From contig JAHFST010000005.1 in assembly GCA_023265625.1 (NCBI GenBank), positions 1-64,000 of the forward strand: a DNA stretch of 64,000 nucleotides. The letters run 5' to 3'. A program made the translations under genes and the position numbers. Of this stretch, positions 51,556 through 60,693 are shown in pieces. Below the pieces are notes generated by a model. That model saw only the letters and a program-made list of their open reading frames with translations. It did not search any database and was not told the DNA's origin. Numbering within the stretch: the first letter of the stretch is position 1; each line of letters opens with the position of its first letter. The DNA comes from Deltaproteobacteria bacterium (GTDB taxonomy: Bacteria > UBA10199 > JACPAL01 > JAHFST01).

Positions 51556-53464
51556 AAAATATTTTATCACCTACAGTGCTGGTATCCGCCCCCTCTTTCA
51601 CAAATTCTTCCAATAGGTCGTTAACCCGTGAAGCCCATATGTAGACCTCCTGAAACCATTCCTGAAACAACATTGGAATAGCGATTACCTGTTTCTCAAA
51701 AGGAATTTTTCCGCCGCTCATCTCATAGTACTTGGCAAGGCATCTCAAGTGCGTCGCCACGAGAAAGGGCCAAAAAAACGATACGATAAAACTTTCCTGG
51801 CTATAAACAAAACAGGTTCGTTCTAAGCGATCAAATTCTTGCCTATATTCAGATACAAAAGTTGGATCAATCGGCACAAAATCCGGAGGATGACTGAAAC
51901 AGAAATCGGATAACCGCTTCATCTCTTGTAACATTCTCTGACAAAGACATGCCAAGTTCTGCCGTACATCATGCAACCTGGATCGTTGTATCTTGAGCGA
52001 ACTTGCCAAAAGAGTTTTTTCATTCAGTTGCTGATGCACTAAAGCCACCACATCGACGGGTTCCTGACAGTACTTCATCAAATCCGTGGGGAGAATCTGC
52101 CGGATGGGTTCGGCCAGTTTCATCCCATACTCGGGAAAAATGGCATTCATACATTGTGCGTGCGAATTGCGAACGAGGTCCTCAAAACAAGCCGCCGTCA
52201 ACCGATAAAATCGCGAACTGAGTATCAATTGTCCATCATTACCGTTTACCCAATTGGCATCTCCTTCATGAAAAGCTTCCTTCTCCTCATGAATGCCAAC
52301 ATCCTTCAAAAAATCTAAGGTGCCCGCAGCATGGGATCTGCGCGAGTTCCGTTCATAAGCCAGATCTTGCCCTAATAGGATGATGGGATCACAACCAAGC
52401 AGATCAAGCACAACAAAACTCATATTAGCCACTGAAAAGCCAAGATAGTGATTTGGGATATCGCTATTTCCCAGCAACCATTGGTAGCGAGTGCCTCTAG
52501 AACAAAGAAACATCTGAGGACCGCGATAACCGGCAATGGTTCCTGGATAGACAATGGGCAAAGTAATCAACCAGGTGTTGGATAACTCCGGAAGGTCCCC
52601 AATGATTTGCTCTGTCGCAATAAAACGCTCCAGACAAGCCACAAAGTGGGGTACGATGCCCGCGTTGAGCAGTACGCGAACCGAGCTTTCCGCCGCAATC
52701 AGAACCGCTTTATCTCGGACCCCACGCAGATAGGGAAGAGACTGATCCAGGGATGGCCCAGAAGAAATTATAATACCAGGACGCCCCTTAAACAGGTTCC
52801 GGAGAGAATCTACAAATGGTTTTTTAGCCAAATGATCGATGTTTCCCAACATATTTCGCAAACCATAGTAGTGATCTTCTGGAGGGCCTGACAGTCGAGT
52901 CACAGCCGCCTCACTCCCTCTTTTTAACGCCTCGGCCATTCTGACGTAGTAAGCGCCATCTTGCTCCATGCTTGGCAACCACATGATATTTTCCATGCTC
53001 GCACTATAACAAAGATGGTTAACGGTGAGGAAATAGTCGACAAAAGATAGATAAGCTTGTTCAACGTCCTGCCCAATCAACCAGCTAATTCCCTCATGGT
53101 TCAGATATTTTGACCAATCCTGCATGGTAAGCGCAAGACGAAAAGATTCGAGAGATTTCTCAATGACCAAGACAGCGCGATTGGCAGCATGAGCCTGTTC
53201 GAGATAATGCTGGATATGATAACCCAGGTCCATGCCATAAAAAACGAGCAAGGTAGGGTGCCCAAGTTTTTGTCCTTGCCAAAATTGCGCAACCATCCCT
53301 TTGGGATCGCCACGATAAATTTGGCGGGAATCAATCTCTAGATCATAAAGGCCATTGGACAAAGGAATCAGCCTAGATCCGATCGGGACCACACCTGAAA
53401 CGCGCTCTGCCAACTTCGGATCACGCAGCCTAAGAACCTCTATATTATGGTCAAGATGATTCAT
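51521..53464 (-). CDS. Maf-type flagellin glycosyltransferase (DUF115), type B, copy 1
   Basis: A 647-residue Maf protein with TLLVFYGMDLGYHIQHYLE, PGIIISSGPSLDQSLPYLRG, HFVACLERFIATEQIIGDLP and DPIILLGQDLAYERNSRRSHA. It is a tandem paralogue of the next gene and about 20 residues longer at the C-terminus. Its ATG overlaps the stop of the type A copy 1 gene (ATGA). Confidence 0.92.
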   Translation of the reverse strand: MNHLDHNIEVLRLRDPKLAERVSGVVPIGSRLIPLSNGLYDLEIDSRQIYRGDPKGMVAQFWQGQKLGHPTLLVFYGMDLGYHIQHYLEQAHAANRAVLVIEKSLESFRLALTMQDWSKYLNHEGISWLIGQDVEQAYLSFVDYFLTVNHLCYSASMENIMWLPSMEQDGAYYVRMAEALKRGSEAAVTRLSGPPEDHYYGLRNMLGNIDHLAKKPFVDSLRNLFKGRPGIIISSGPSLDQSLPYLRGVRDKAVLIAAESSVRVLLNAGIVPHFVACLERFIATEQIIGDLPELSNTWLITLPIVYPGTIAGYRGPQMFLCSRGTRYQWLLGNSDIPNHYLGFSVANMSFVVLDLLGCDPIILLGQDLAYERNSRRSHAAGTLDFLKDVGIHEEKEAFHEGDANWVNGNDGQLILSSRFYRLTAACFEDLVRNSHAQCMNAIFPEYGMKLAEPIRQILPTDLMKYCQEPVDVVALVHQQLNEKTLLASSLKIQRSRLHDVRQNLACLCQRMLQEMKRLSDFCFSHPPDFVPIDPTFVSEYRQEFDRLERTCFVYSQESFIVSFFWPFLVATHLRCLAKYYEMSGGKIPFEKQVIAIPMLFQEWFQEVYIWASRVNDLLEEFVKEGADTSTVGDKIFYELSKEESRSA

Positions 53465-55362
53465 ATGAGGCGTTTTCGTAAATATCTAGCCATGCGAGTA
53501 GACCAAAAATGGACGACTTCGAACCATTCCAAAATAATGCTAAATTGAGACTCAATACAATCAACATTAGGTTTTTGATGTTTCACCAATAATTGTTCAG
53601 CGCATTGTGCAATCGCCACACAACGATCCTGCACTTGCGCCATCACAAACTTCATGAAAAAGTCATCTACTGTAAATATATCATCAACAATGCTTTCAAT
53701 TCGTTGAAATATAGGCTGATAGATCTCCGCCTCGTAAATCAAAGGGTCATACCTAAGGCGAAATTGGCTCGTCACATCGAGTACTTCGAGAGATATTTCT
53801 CGGTATTCTTCCAAGCGATCAATCGCGTACTGATAGCTATCGTGCAATTGCTTGCGGAAATCATCATCGCCAGGCAGGTCTTGTTTCTGCAACCCAAGGC
53901 GAATCATCTGAGTAACTGGCCGCTTCTCCCTTAATAAATTTAATGCTTCATTCGGGTCCAACCAGTTTGCCCCAAATATTTTTGCACCATAATTTTTTGG
54001 GATGACGTTATAACAAGTCGGCGAGAAATGCTTAATTAGATATTCAAAATAGGTTCTAAATTTATTATACAGAGGCGTAGTGAGTATAGGGCAATCATCA
54101 TTTCCCTCCACCATTACACCATTCTTATTCTGTTCAGCATCCGATTGAGCCTGAGCCCTTTCCTTGCTTTCATAGTCGGCGATCAATTTTGGCAACCCAT
54201 CCGCGTGAGTTGCCTCCGAATATCGATCAAAAGCCAGATCCTGACCCACCATGAGTATACGACTACACCCCATTTTTTGTAGGGCAACCACGTTGATATG
54301 GGCAGCTGAAATGCCAGTGTCGTAATATTTAGCCTTAGGGAAAAAATATAACAACTGACCAATCCCCCGAATCATATGTATCTTGGGACCAGGATAGGAT
54401 AGGTATGTCTCGGGCCAGATTACCGGCGTCCCAATGAGCCATGAGTCCGGCAACTCTGGAATATCTTGAAAAAAAAGGCTGGTTTCTGGGACGCGTTCAA
54501 TACAGCTCACGAAATGAGGAACAATCCCATTTTCTAGTAATATCCGAAGTGATACGTCGGTAGTAATAATAACAGCCCTGTCCTGAACTTCCTTCAACCA
54601 TTTGAGAGAATACTTCAAAGATGGTCCTGCGGCGACAGAAATACCAACAAATCCTTGAAAGGTATTTTCCAATGAATCAAAAAGAGGCACCCCTGATGAC
54701 TGGGGTAGATTCTCAATAATGTTCATAAAACCCCGGTAGACATCTTCAGGCGAAGCTCTCACAACGTTATCAAAATCTATTACCGCTTCCTGATAGACCT
54801 TAAATAAATGGGCATAATACTCCTCTGACAAGCGAACCGCCGCATGATCAAAAAGGTTTGAGGCCGTCTTTATACTTACTCCGCGATCATCGGAAAAAAG
54901 ATAATTTTGCAATTCATCTTTTAAATCCGCTTCCGCAATACCAACAAATAAAGTGATCCGATCATCCGCCAAAAGCGGCCTCCAATCCATGACCGACAAG
55001 GAAAAGTAAAAAATCTCCAATGATTTCTCAACAAGTAGAATGTGCCGAGATATTTTTCCAAACTTCTTCAGAAATTCCGGCAGATGATAACCAAGCCCAA
55101 TACCATAACCCATCACCATCCGTGGGTAGATAAAACTTGATGTCGTTAATGACTTTTTTAGATACCCAAACGGATCTCCTTCATAGAAAAGATTGCCATT
55201 AATTCGTAAATCATAAACTCTGTCTTGAATCACGACAAGTTCATACCCATCAAGACAAACACTGGCTAAACGACGCACCAATTCCGGATACTTAACATTC
55301 AACACCTCAATATTATCAGATAAAATTGAGCTAGCCTGTAGTGTTTGTTGCACTTGAATCAT
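53461..55362 (-). CDS. Maf-type flagellin glycosyltransferase (DUF115), type A, copy 1
   Basis: A 633-residue Maf protein with MVMGYGIGLGYHLPEFLKKF, VGISVAAGPSLKYSLKWLKE, HFVSCIERVPETSLFF and RILMVGQDLAFDRYSEATHA. ATG 55362 has GGAG 7 bp upstream (GGAGAAATCCC); longer in-frame readings lie inside the TPR gene and lack family similarity. It overlaps the end of that gene by 32 bp. Together with the next three genes the order of Maf types is A-B-B-A. Confidence 0.92.
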   Translation of the reverse strand: MIQVQQTLQASSILSDNIEVLNVKYPELVRRLASVCLDGYELVVIQDRVYDLRINGNLFYEGDPFGYLKKSLTTSSFIYPRMVMGYGIGLGYHLPEFLKKFGKISRHILLVEKSLEIFYFSLSVMDWRPLLADDRITLFVGIAEADLKDELQNYLFSDDRGVSIKTASNLFDHAAVRLSEEYYAHLFKVYQEAVIDFDNVVRASPEDVYRGFMNIIENLPQSSGVPLFDSLENTFQGFVGISVAAGPSLKYSLKWLKEVQDRAVIITTDVSLRILLENGIVPHFVSCIERVPETSLFFQDIPELPDSWLIGTPVIWPETYLSYPGPKIHMIRGIGQLLYFFPKAKYYDTGISAAHINVVALQKMGCSRILMVGQDLAFDRYSEATHADGLPKLIADYESKERAQAQSDAEQNKNGVMVEGNDDCPILTTPLYNKFRTYFEYLIKHFSPTCYNVIPKNYGAKIFGANWLDPNEALNLLREKRPVTQMIRLGLQKQDLPGDDDFRKQLHDSYQYAIDRLEEYREISLEVLDVTSQFRLRYDPLIYEAEIYQPIFQRIESIVDDIFTVDDFFMKFVMAQVQDRCVAIAQCAEQLLVKHQKPNVDCIESQFSIILEWFEVVHFWSTRMARYLRKRLI

Positions 55363-56257
55363 GGGATTTCTCCGCATTATTTTGCAATGCTTCCAATAGG
55401 GTACGTGCGTCATTATCGGATGGTTCATTTTTAATGATGTCTTCCAACAATATGACTGCCTCAGGAGTCCTATCCATGCGATGGTAACAAATTGCCAAAT
55501 GATGATGCCATTCCACAAATTCTGGGTAGGTGGACATTATTTCCTCTAGGATACTAGCCATTTGGCTGAATTCCTCCAACTCGTAGCCCGCGTCAAAAAA
55601 GTTAAGCTGACCCGCCACGCGATGGGGATTGTTAACAAAAGCTTGGGTAAAAAGCATGAAGGCTTCTTGTCTTTGTCCGAGATTCCATAACAATGTTCCC
55701 AAATTACTATAGGGTTCGCTAAATTCAGGAATCAATTCAATTGCCTCACGAAACGCCTTGCCTGCACCTGAAAAATCACCGTGGAAGGCGAGTATCTTAC
55801 CCCATAGATTGGTTAAAAACGGGTCGCCACTGATGTCGAAAGTCAATGTGGGCAATGGACCAGATTGCTCCTCAGGTTGCACTGAGGCATTAGTCTTTTG
55901 ATTTTCAGAAAGCATTCCAAGGAGGCTGTTTCCCACTTCTGGAAATTTCAAATACCAGTCCCCACAAACGAAATAATCCAGGTACCCTTCGCTAAAACAA
56001 TCAATGGCGTCCCATCTACTTTGGATCATGGGCAAGTCGGTCACCGGCCCCAAACTAACTTCCCTCGGCAACCATGAACTTAAACGTTTAGCATGATGAG
56101 AGGGATTAAGATAAATTTGAAAGTTGCCGGACCATTGTCCGATGATCTTTCCGTTAGCCACCTGTGTTTGAATCCAGGAAACTGGGTCTTCAAGCTTTTG
56201 AGGAACAAAGCCAAAGCGCCTAGCCCATTGCATATCATGCAATTTGTGTAACATCAT
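55331..56257 (-). CDS. TPR-repeat protein
   Basis: A 308-residue protein. Residues 1-130 are not recognised (they include WSGNFQIYLNPSHHAKRLSSW). TPR repeats follow: TNLWGKILAFHGDFSGAGKAF, EPYSNLGTLLWNLGQRQEAF and EWHHHLAICYHRMDRTPEAV (parts shown). GGAG lies 6 bp before ATG 56257, inside the end of the upstream GT2 gene. It may present flagellin or glycosyltransferases to each other, since it sits between GT2-TPR enzymes and Maf proteins. Confidence 0.85.
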   Translation of the reverse strand: MMLHKLHDMQWARRFGFVPQKLEDPVSWIQTQVANGKIIGQWSGNFQIYLNPSHHAKRLSSWLPREVSLGPVTDLPMIQSRWDAIDCFSEGYLDYFVCGDWYLKFPEVGNSLLGMLSENQKTNASVQPEEQSGPLPTLTFDISGDPFLTNLWGKILAFHGDFSGAGKAFREAIELIPEFSEPYSNLGTLLWNLGQRQEAFMLFTQAFVNNPHRVAGQLNFFDAGYELEEFSQMASILEEIMSTYPEFVEWHHHLAICYHRMDRTPEAVILLEDIIKNEPSDNDARTLLEALQNNAEKSHDSSATNTTG

Positions 56258-57737
56258 AACTCACTCCTTTTTCTGCCTCCAAAGGGCTTTTGTGATTAAG
56301 CAACCGGGTTATTTTTTCTATTTGAGAATTGTTTTCTACAATCCGATTACACTGCAATAATCTTTCCAGAGCCAATTGATCCATGGACTGATACGATTGG
56401 ATCTCCGCCAGAATTTTTTTTGCCGCCTCATATTTGTTGATGCGGATCAATACAATGGCTAATTGCGCCCTAAGCTCATTTTCTTGAGTGCTCTTTTGCA
56501 ACTCCTCCCCAAGTAACTTGATGGCCTCTTCATATTTCCTGCTGCGAAAATAACTATCGGCAAGTTTTTTCACGGCTCGAAGACGCATCGCAGGAAATTT
56601 CATGGCCTCCGCAAGCATGTGCTCAGCCTGATCCCATTCCCCCAATTGCACATGGGATACACCGCAATTATAATAGGCCAGTGACTCGCGGACATTTAAA
56701 CGGATAGCCTCTCGAAAACAGGAAACGGCGCCGCGATGATTACCCACAACCTGTTTGACAATGCCTTTATTAATGTGAAAAGTGGGGTGAGTGGCAACAT
56801 AACGTTCGCCAATGGCCAATATCTCCTCCGCCAGGCTGAATCGTTTCAGTTCAATCAAAATGGCCGGCATCGAGAAATAGGGCTCAACTCTCGTTGGGTC
56901 CAATTCCAAAACCTTCATATACCGCCTTAGCGCCTCCGTATGATTCTGCTCCTCCATAGCAATGGCCGCTAACGCAATGTTCGGAAAAACATACCGTGGG
57001 GCCAAACTTTCTGCCTTGAATAGGGCCTCCCGGGCTTTTTCAAACTCTCGCATGCCCCAATATTGAACACCCAATTCATAAAAACTATGGGCATCCTGTG
57101 GATTGTCCCTGCATTTCTTCAGTCCAAGTTTGAGATAGAGATTATCCTTGATATCATTGACCTTGGAGGGAGAATATTTTCCATAGTGGTGGATACGAAT
57201 ACCGGACTCTAAAGGTTTCATCGCAGGGTTCGTCGGGCTGAGATGTTCATGAACCACCCCGTGAAAGCGCAGATCAGGAGACCTGCGGAACAACCTCACG
57301 AGAGGAGAATTTACATATCCTGGATAACCACTCGCTTCTGCAACCTTCAGATCATTGGCAATCCATCCAAAGGTGGCTGATTCATCAATATAGGTTGTTT
57401 GCGTCATCCAATAAAGTGATGCCTCCGGGTTTTTGATTAAGTTTTTTATCTTTTCGTGATCTTCCCGACGCACCACCTCATCGGCATCCAGCACTAAAAT
57501 CCAGTCCCCCTGAGCCAAATCAATGGATTTATTTCGTGCTTTAGAAAAATCATCCTCCCACGGCATTGAGTGAACCTGTGCATCAAATGATCGGGCTATG
57601 GCGATGGTGCCATCCGTAGATCCCGTATCCAGAACAATCATATCATCAACGAGATCCACAACGCTCTTCAGACAAGAGGCTAACCAATGTTCCTCATTAC
57701 GAACAATCATACAGAGCGACAGATTAGACGTCTTCAT
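56235..57737 (-). CDS. GT2 glycosyltransferase with TPR repeats, copy 2
   Basis: A 500-residue protein. Residues 1-210 form a GT2 (GT-A) domain: LSLCMIVRNEEHWLASCLKS, MIVLDTGSTDGT, WILVLDADEVV (DxD-type DAD) and LRFHGVVHEHL. About 250-480 is TPR, e.g. AHSFYELGVQYWGMREFEKA. The arrangement matches SunS-like protein glycosyltransferases that use TPRs to hold a protein substrate. It overlaps both neighbours (ATGA with the first GT2-TPR gene; 23 bp with the TPR gene). Confidence 0.9.
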   Translation of the reverse strand: MKTSNLSLCMIVRNEEHWLASCLKSVVDLVDDMIVLDTGSTDGTIAIARSFDAQVHSMPWEDDFSKARNKSIDLAQGDWILVLDADEVVRREDHEKIKNLIKNPEASLYWMTQTTYIDESATFGWIANDLKVAEASGYPGYVNSPLVRLFRRSPDLRFHGVVHEHLSPTNPAMKPLESGIRIHHYGKYSPSKVNDIKDNLYLKLGLKKCRDNPQDAHSFYELGVQYWGMREFEKAREALFKAESLAPRYVFPNIALAAIAMEEQNHTEALRRYMKVLELDPTRVEPYFSMPAILIELKRFSLAEEILAIGERYVATHPTFHINKGIVKQVVGNHRGAVSCFREAIRLNVRESLAYYNCGVSHVQLGEWDQAEHMLAEAMKFPAMRLRAVKKLADSYFRSRKYEEAIKLLGEELQKSTQENELRAQLAIVLIRINKYEAAKKILAEIQSYQSMDQLALERLLQCNRIVENNSQIEKITRLLNHKSPLEAEKGVSYDVTQIA

Positions 57738-58972
57738 AAAGACTCCTGTAACAATTCTTGAGGAAAAAACACACCGTGCTCCCGATAAATTGTCTCAATA
57801 TGGGTTCGACAGGAGCCCTGATAACCAACCATGCGCAAGGTATCCTTAAATACCTTCAACGCCTCATCGCTCTTATTCAGTTGAAGAAGAATACTTCCAA
57901 TATTCAAGACTATCTGGCTGCTGCCAGGATGGCCATGGGCCGCCTGACGAAGAAAGGTAAGAGCCAAACTCGGCAAACCAACATCACGATAAAGTAAGCC
58001 AAGCCGGGCCAAAACTTTGGGATGCTTTGAATCAATCTGATGAGCCTTCTCTAACAAAGTCACTGCCTCAGGAAGGCGGTTCTGATGTTGCAAAAAATTG
58101 CTGTAATAAAGTAGGGAACTTATGTGGCATGGATCAATTTCTAAACACAACCGAAACAAGGATTCCGCCTCATTTGGCTCATCGGTCTGCGCGCATAAAA
58201 CCGCCAAGGCAAAGTTACTGCACAAGTGCCGAGGAGAAATTTTGAGTATTATTCTAAAACATTCCTTAGCCTGTGGCTTGTGCCCCGCTTCCCAATTGGC
58301 AACAGCATAATCGTAAAAGATATTGACGTCTCCTGGATTTTCAGCGACCTTTTTGGCGCCAAGTTTTAGATACAAATCCTTCTTGGCGGGATTGACTTCG
58401 CGTCGCACTTGCCCATAATGATGGATGCGAACATCCAAGGAAACACCACGATCCTCCTCGTGACCTTTCCATATCGCCCCTTCATGAACCCTACCCATAA
58501 AACAGATATCGCTCCGGCGTTTGAACAATCGGATCAAGGGCGACTCAATGTATCCGGGAAAATTTCTTGCCGCTTCGCAGGTCAAGTTATTTCGCTGCCA
58601 CATCAGCAGGTGAGGTTCATTCGAGTAAGTAGTCTGAATCATCGAGGCCATCAATCCCACCGGCTGGCTCAGCCAAGCCCTAATTTGCTGACATCCTTCG
58701 GTATCAATAATTTCATCGGCATCGAGGACCAAAATCCATTCCCCGGTTGCCCCCGCGATCGAGCGATTGCGCGCCGCGGAAAAATCGTCCACCCATGGGA
58801 AATGAATGACCTTGGCCCCCAGTGCGCGAGCGATATCCGGGGTCCCATCCGAAGAACCGGTATCCACCACGACCACTTCTGATACCAAATCCTTGACCGA
58901 CAGGATGCTGGTGGCAATCCAGTTTTTCTCATTCTTAACAATCATGCAAAGGCTGATTGAGGGCGTCTTCAT
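57734..58972 (-). CDS. GT2 glycosyltransferase with TPR repeats, copy 1
   Basis: A 412-residue protein, a paralogue of the next gene. GT2 part: ISLCMIVKNEKNWIATSILS, VVVVDTGSSDGT, WILVLDADEII and IRLFKRRSDICFMGRVHEG (parts shown). TPR part: VNIFYDYAVANWEAGHKPQA to the end. Its ATG overlaps the fliA stop codon (TTATGA), so it is translated directly after the sigma factor. Confidence 0.9.
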   Translation of the reverse strand: MKTPSISLCMIVKNEKNWIATSILSVKDLVSEVVVVDTGSSDGTPDIARALGAKVIHFPWVDDFSAARNRSIAGATGEWILVLDADEIIDTEGCQQIRAWLSQPVGLMASMIQTTYSNEPHLLMWQRNNLTCEAARNFPGYIESPLIRLFKRRSDICFMGRVHEGAIWKGHEEDRGVSLDVRIHHYGQVRREVNPAKKDLYLKLGAKKVAENPGDVNIFYDYAVANWEAGHKPQAKECFRIILKISPRHLCSNFALAVLCAQTDEPNEAESLFRLCLEIDPCHISSLLYYSNFLQHQNRLPEAVTLLEKAHQIDSKHPKVLARLGLLYRDVGLPSLALTFLRQAAHGHPGSSQIVLNIGSILLQLNKSDEALKVFKDTLRMVGYQGSCRTHIETIYREHGVFFPQELLQESL

Positions 58973-59769
58973 AAAGTATCCAAAAAAAGTTCCTCTCGTA
59001 AAAAAACTTTCTTGAGGCGTTGCATCAATTTATTGACCGTTTGCGAGTGAATTTGCGAGACGCGCGACTCCGTAATGGATTGTACTTCGCCAATTTCCTT
59101 GAGCGTCAGCTCCTCCACGTAATAAAGACTGATCACTTGCCGTTCTCGCTCCGTCAGGCGTTCAATTTCCTCTTTAAGAATTCGTTTAATTTCCTCGATA
59201 TGCAGGAGGGCCTCGGGCGTGTTCGGAGAGGTGACATTCAATGTTTTGAGGAGGATTTCCTCCATATCTCCCGCAGTGGAGGTGGGACTGAACGAAACCT
59301 GCCCCCCGACGCTCGCCTCGGCCCGCATCCGTTGATAGGTATCCAAATCCACATTGAGATGCTGGCTCATCTCCGTGTCGGTCGGCTCTCTTTTCAATTG
59401 TTGTCTGAGGAGCTCGTTCGCTCGCTTATATTCGTTGGCCTTCTTTCTAGCCGAGCGCGGCAATACGTCCAACCGTCTGAGCTCATCCATGACCTGTCCG
59501 CGAATGCGACATTCCGCATAAGCCGTAAACTCCTCTGCCGGCTTGTCCTTATCCCAAGGAAAACGTTGCACCGCGTCGATGAGCCCAAGAATCCCGCTGT
59601 GATTCAGGTCTTCCTGATCAATATGCGATGGCAAATGAGAACTAATCCGCCTGACCACCCATTTGACCAACTTAAGGTGGGTGAGAACCATCTGCTGATG
59701 AAAAGGCGTCAACTGAGAGGGGGACGCCTTTTCAGTTTCGTAAGGATAAGCTGTTTGCATACGAATCAC
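58969..59769 (-). CDS. fliA: Flagellar sigma-28 factor FliA
   Basis: A 266-residue sigma factor of the FliA/WhiG group. Region 2 has IDQEDLNHSGILGLIDAVQRF and FTAYAECRIRGQVMDELRRLD; region 3 has KREPTDTEMSQHLNVDLDTY; region 4 has LTERERQVISLYYVEELTLK and SITESRVSQIHSQTVNKLM. It should direct the TCAA-N15/16-NCCGTYAC promoters of fliC and fliD. GTG 59769 is preceded by GGAGG; ATG 59760 is nearly as likely. It lies 12 bp after flhG. No anti-sigma FlgM gene was seen in the window. Confidence 0.96.
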   Translation of the reverse strand: MIRMQTAYPYETEKASPSQLTPFHQQMVLTHLKLVKWVVRRISSHLPSHIDQEDLNHSGILGLIDAVQRFPWDKDKPAEEFTAYAECRIRGQVMDELRRLDVLPRSARKKANEYKRANELLRQQLKREPTDTEMSQHLNVDLDTYQRMRAEASVGGQVSFSPTSTAGDMEEILLKTLNVTSPNTPEALLHIEEIKRILKEEIERLTERERQVISLYYVEELTLKEIGEVQSITESRVSQIHSQTVNKLMQRLKKVFLREELFLDTL

Positions 59770-59781
59770 TCCGTACCTCCC

Positions 59782-60693
59782 TTATTCTGCTATCAACTCC
59801 ATCGAATCTTCGGGTGGGTAACCCGATTGAAAAAAACTCCTGAAAAATCCTCGCAGTATGCCGCCCGACGGCAATGGCTGCCCCGTGAGATGGGTGGCCA
59901 TGCGAGCCAACGCATGAATCGCCGGCGAATTTGGATAACAATTGGCGAGCGGTTGTTGGCGCCTCACGGATTGCGGCAGTCGCGCGTCATGAGGGATAGA
60001 ACCCCATGACTCCAATTCCACATGCAGATATTTGTTGGCCACATGAGCTAACTGCGAAAATATTTCCCGCCCCTGCGCCGAGCTTTCGACCATATTGACA
60101 ATGACCGCAAACGCCTTGCGTCGATCCCGCTGGGCCACCACCTTGATGGTCGCGTAACTATCCGTCAGTGATGTGGGATCGGGCGAGGTGACAATGACCA
60201 CCTTATCCGTAAACAAAAGCGTGTTCCTGACTCGCTCACTAATGCCCGCACCGGTATCGACCAAAACCGAATCAAAACGCTTGGCATAGGTTTCTAATTC
60301 GTAAAAGATGGGTTCCAGCAGCATGGGGTTGGCATTGGCCAACGCAAAGTTGGCCGAACCAGTCGGCAAAAGGGTGATGCCATCATCAATCTGCAAGGCA
60401 ATCTCTTCCAATTTTTTTCCATCGACCACAACCGACTCCAGGGTATCCTGGGTGGAAACACCCAGCATAATATCTAAATTGCCCAGCCCAAAATCGGCAT
60501 CCAACAACAATACTTTTTGCCCGCAACGAGCCAGTTGGGTCGCCAAATTTACGACAATACTGCTTTTGCCCACTCCGCCTTTGCCACTGGCAATGCCCAA
60601 TACAGACGTCGCCGTTTGCGGACTTCGAAATGGCATTTTGGAAACTCTCGAACGAAGCGCGGCGGCCTGATCTCCCGCATAACCATTGTTCAT
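59782..60693 (-). CDS. flhG: Flagellar number regulator FlhG (MinD-like ATPase)
   Basis: A 303-residue MinD/ParA-family ATPase. The N-terminal DQAAALR motif, which in FlhG stimulates FlhF GTPase, is present; the deviant Walker A is GIASGKGGVGKSSIVVNLA and Walker A' is LLLDADFGLGNLDIMLG. The C-terminal tail has a hydrophobic membrane-targeting-type helix (LRGFFRSFFQSG). It sets flagellar number together with FlhF and overlaps flhF by ATGA. Confidence 0.95.
   Translation of the reverse strand: MNNGYAGDQAAALRSRVSKMPFRSPQTATSVLGIASGKGGVGKSSIVVNLATQLARCGQKVLLLDADFGLGNLDIMLGVSTQDTLESVVVDGKKLEEIALQIDDGITLLPTGSANFALANANPMLLEPIFYELETYAKRFDSVLVDTGAGISERVRNTLLFTDKVVIVTSPDPTSLTDSYATIKVVAQRDRRKAFAVIVNMVESSAQGREIFSQLAHVANKYLHVELESWGSIPHDARLPQSVRRQQPLANCYPNSPAIHALARMATHLTGQPLPSGGILRGFFRSFFQSGYPPEDSMELIAE

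Noticed and set aside
53461-55518. Longer N-terminus for the first type A maf
   Set aside because: The extra 52 residues overlap the TPR gene, do not look like Maf, and ATG 55362 has a proper ribosome-binding site.
59020-60009. 329-residue open frame on the plus strand
   Set aside because: Antisense to fliA and flhG, both of which are certain. No domain and no ribosome-binding site.
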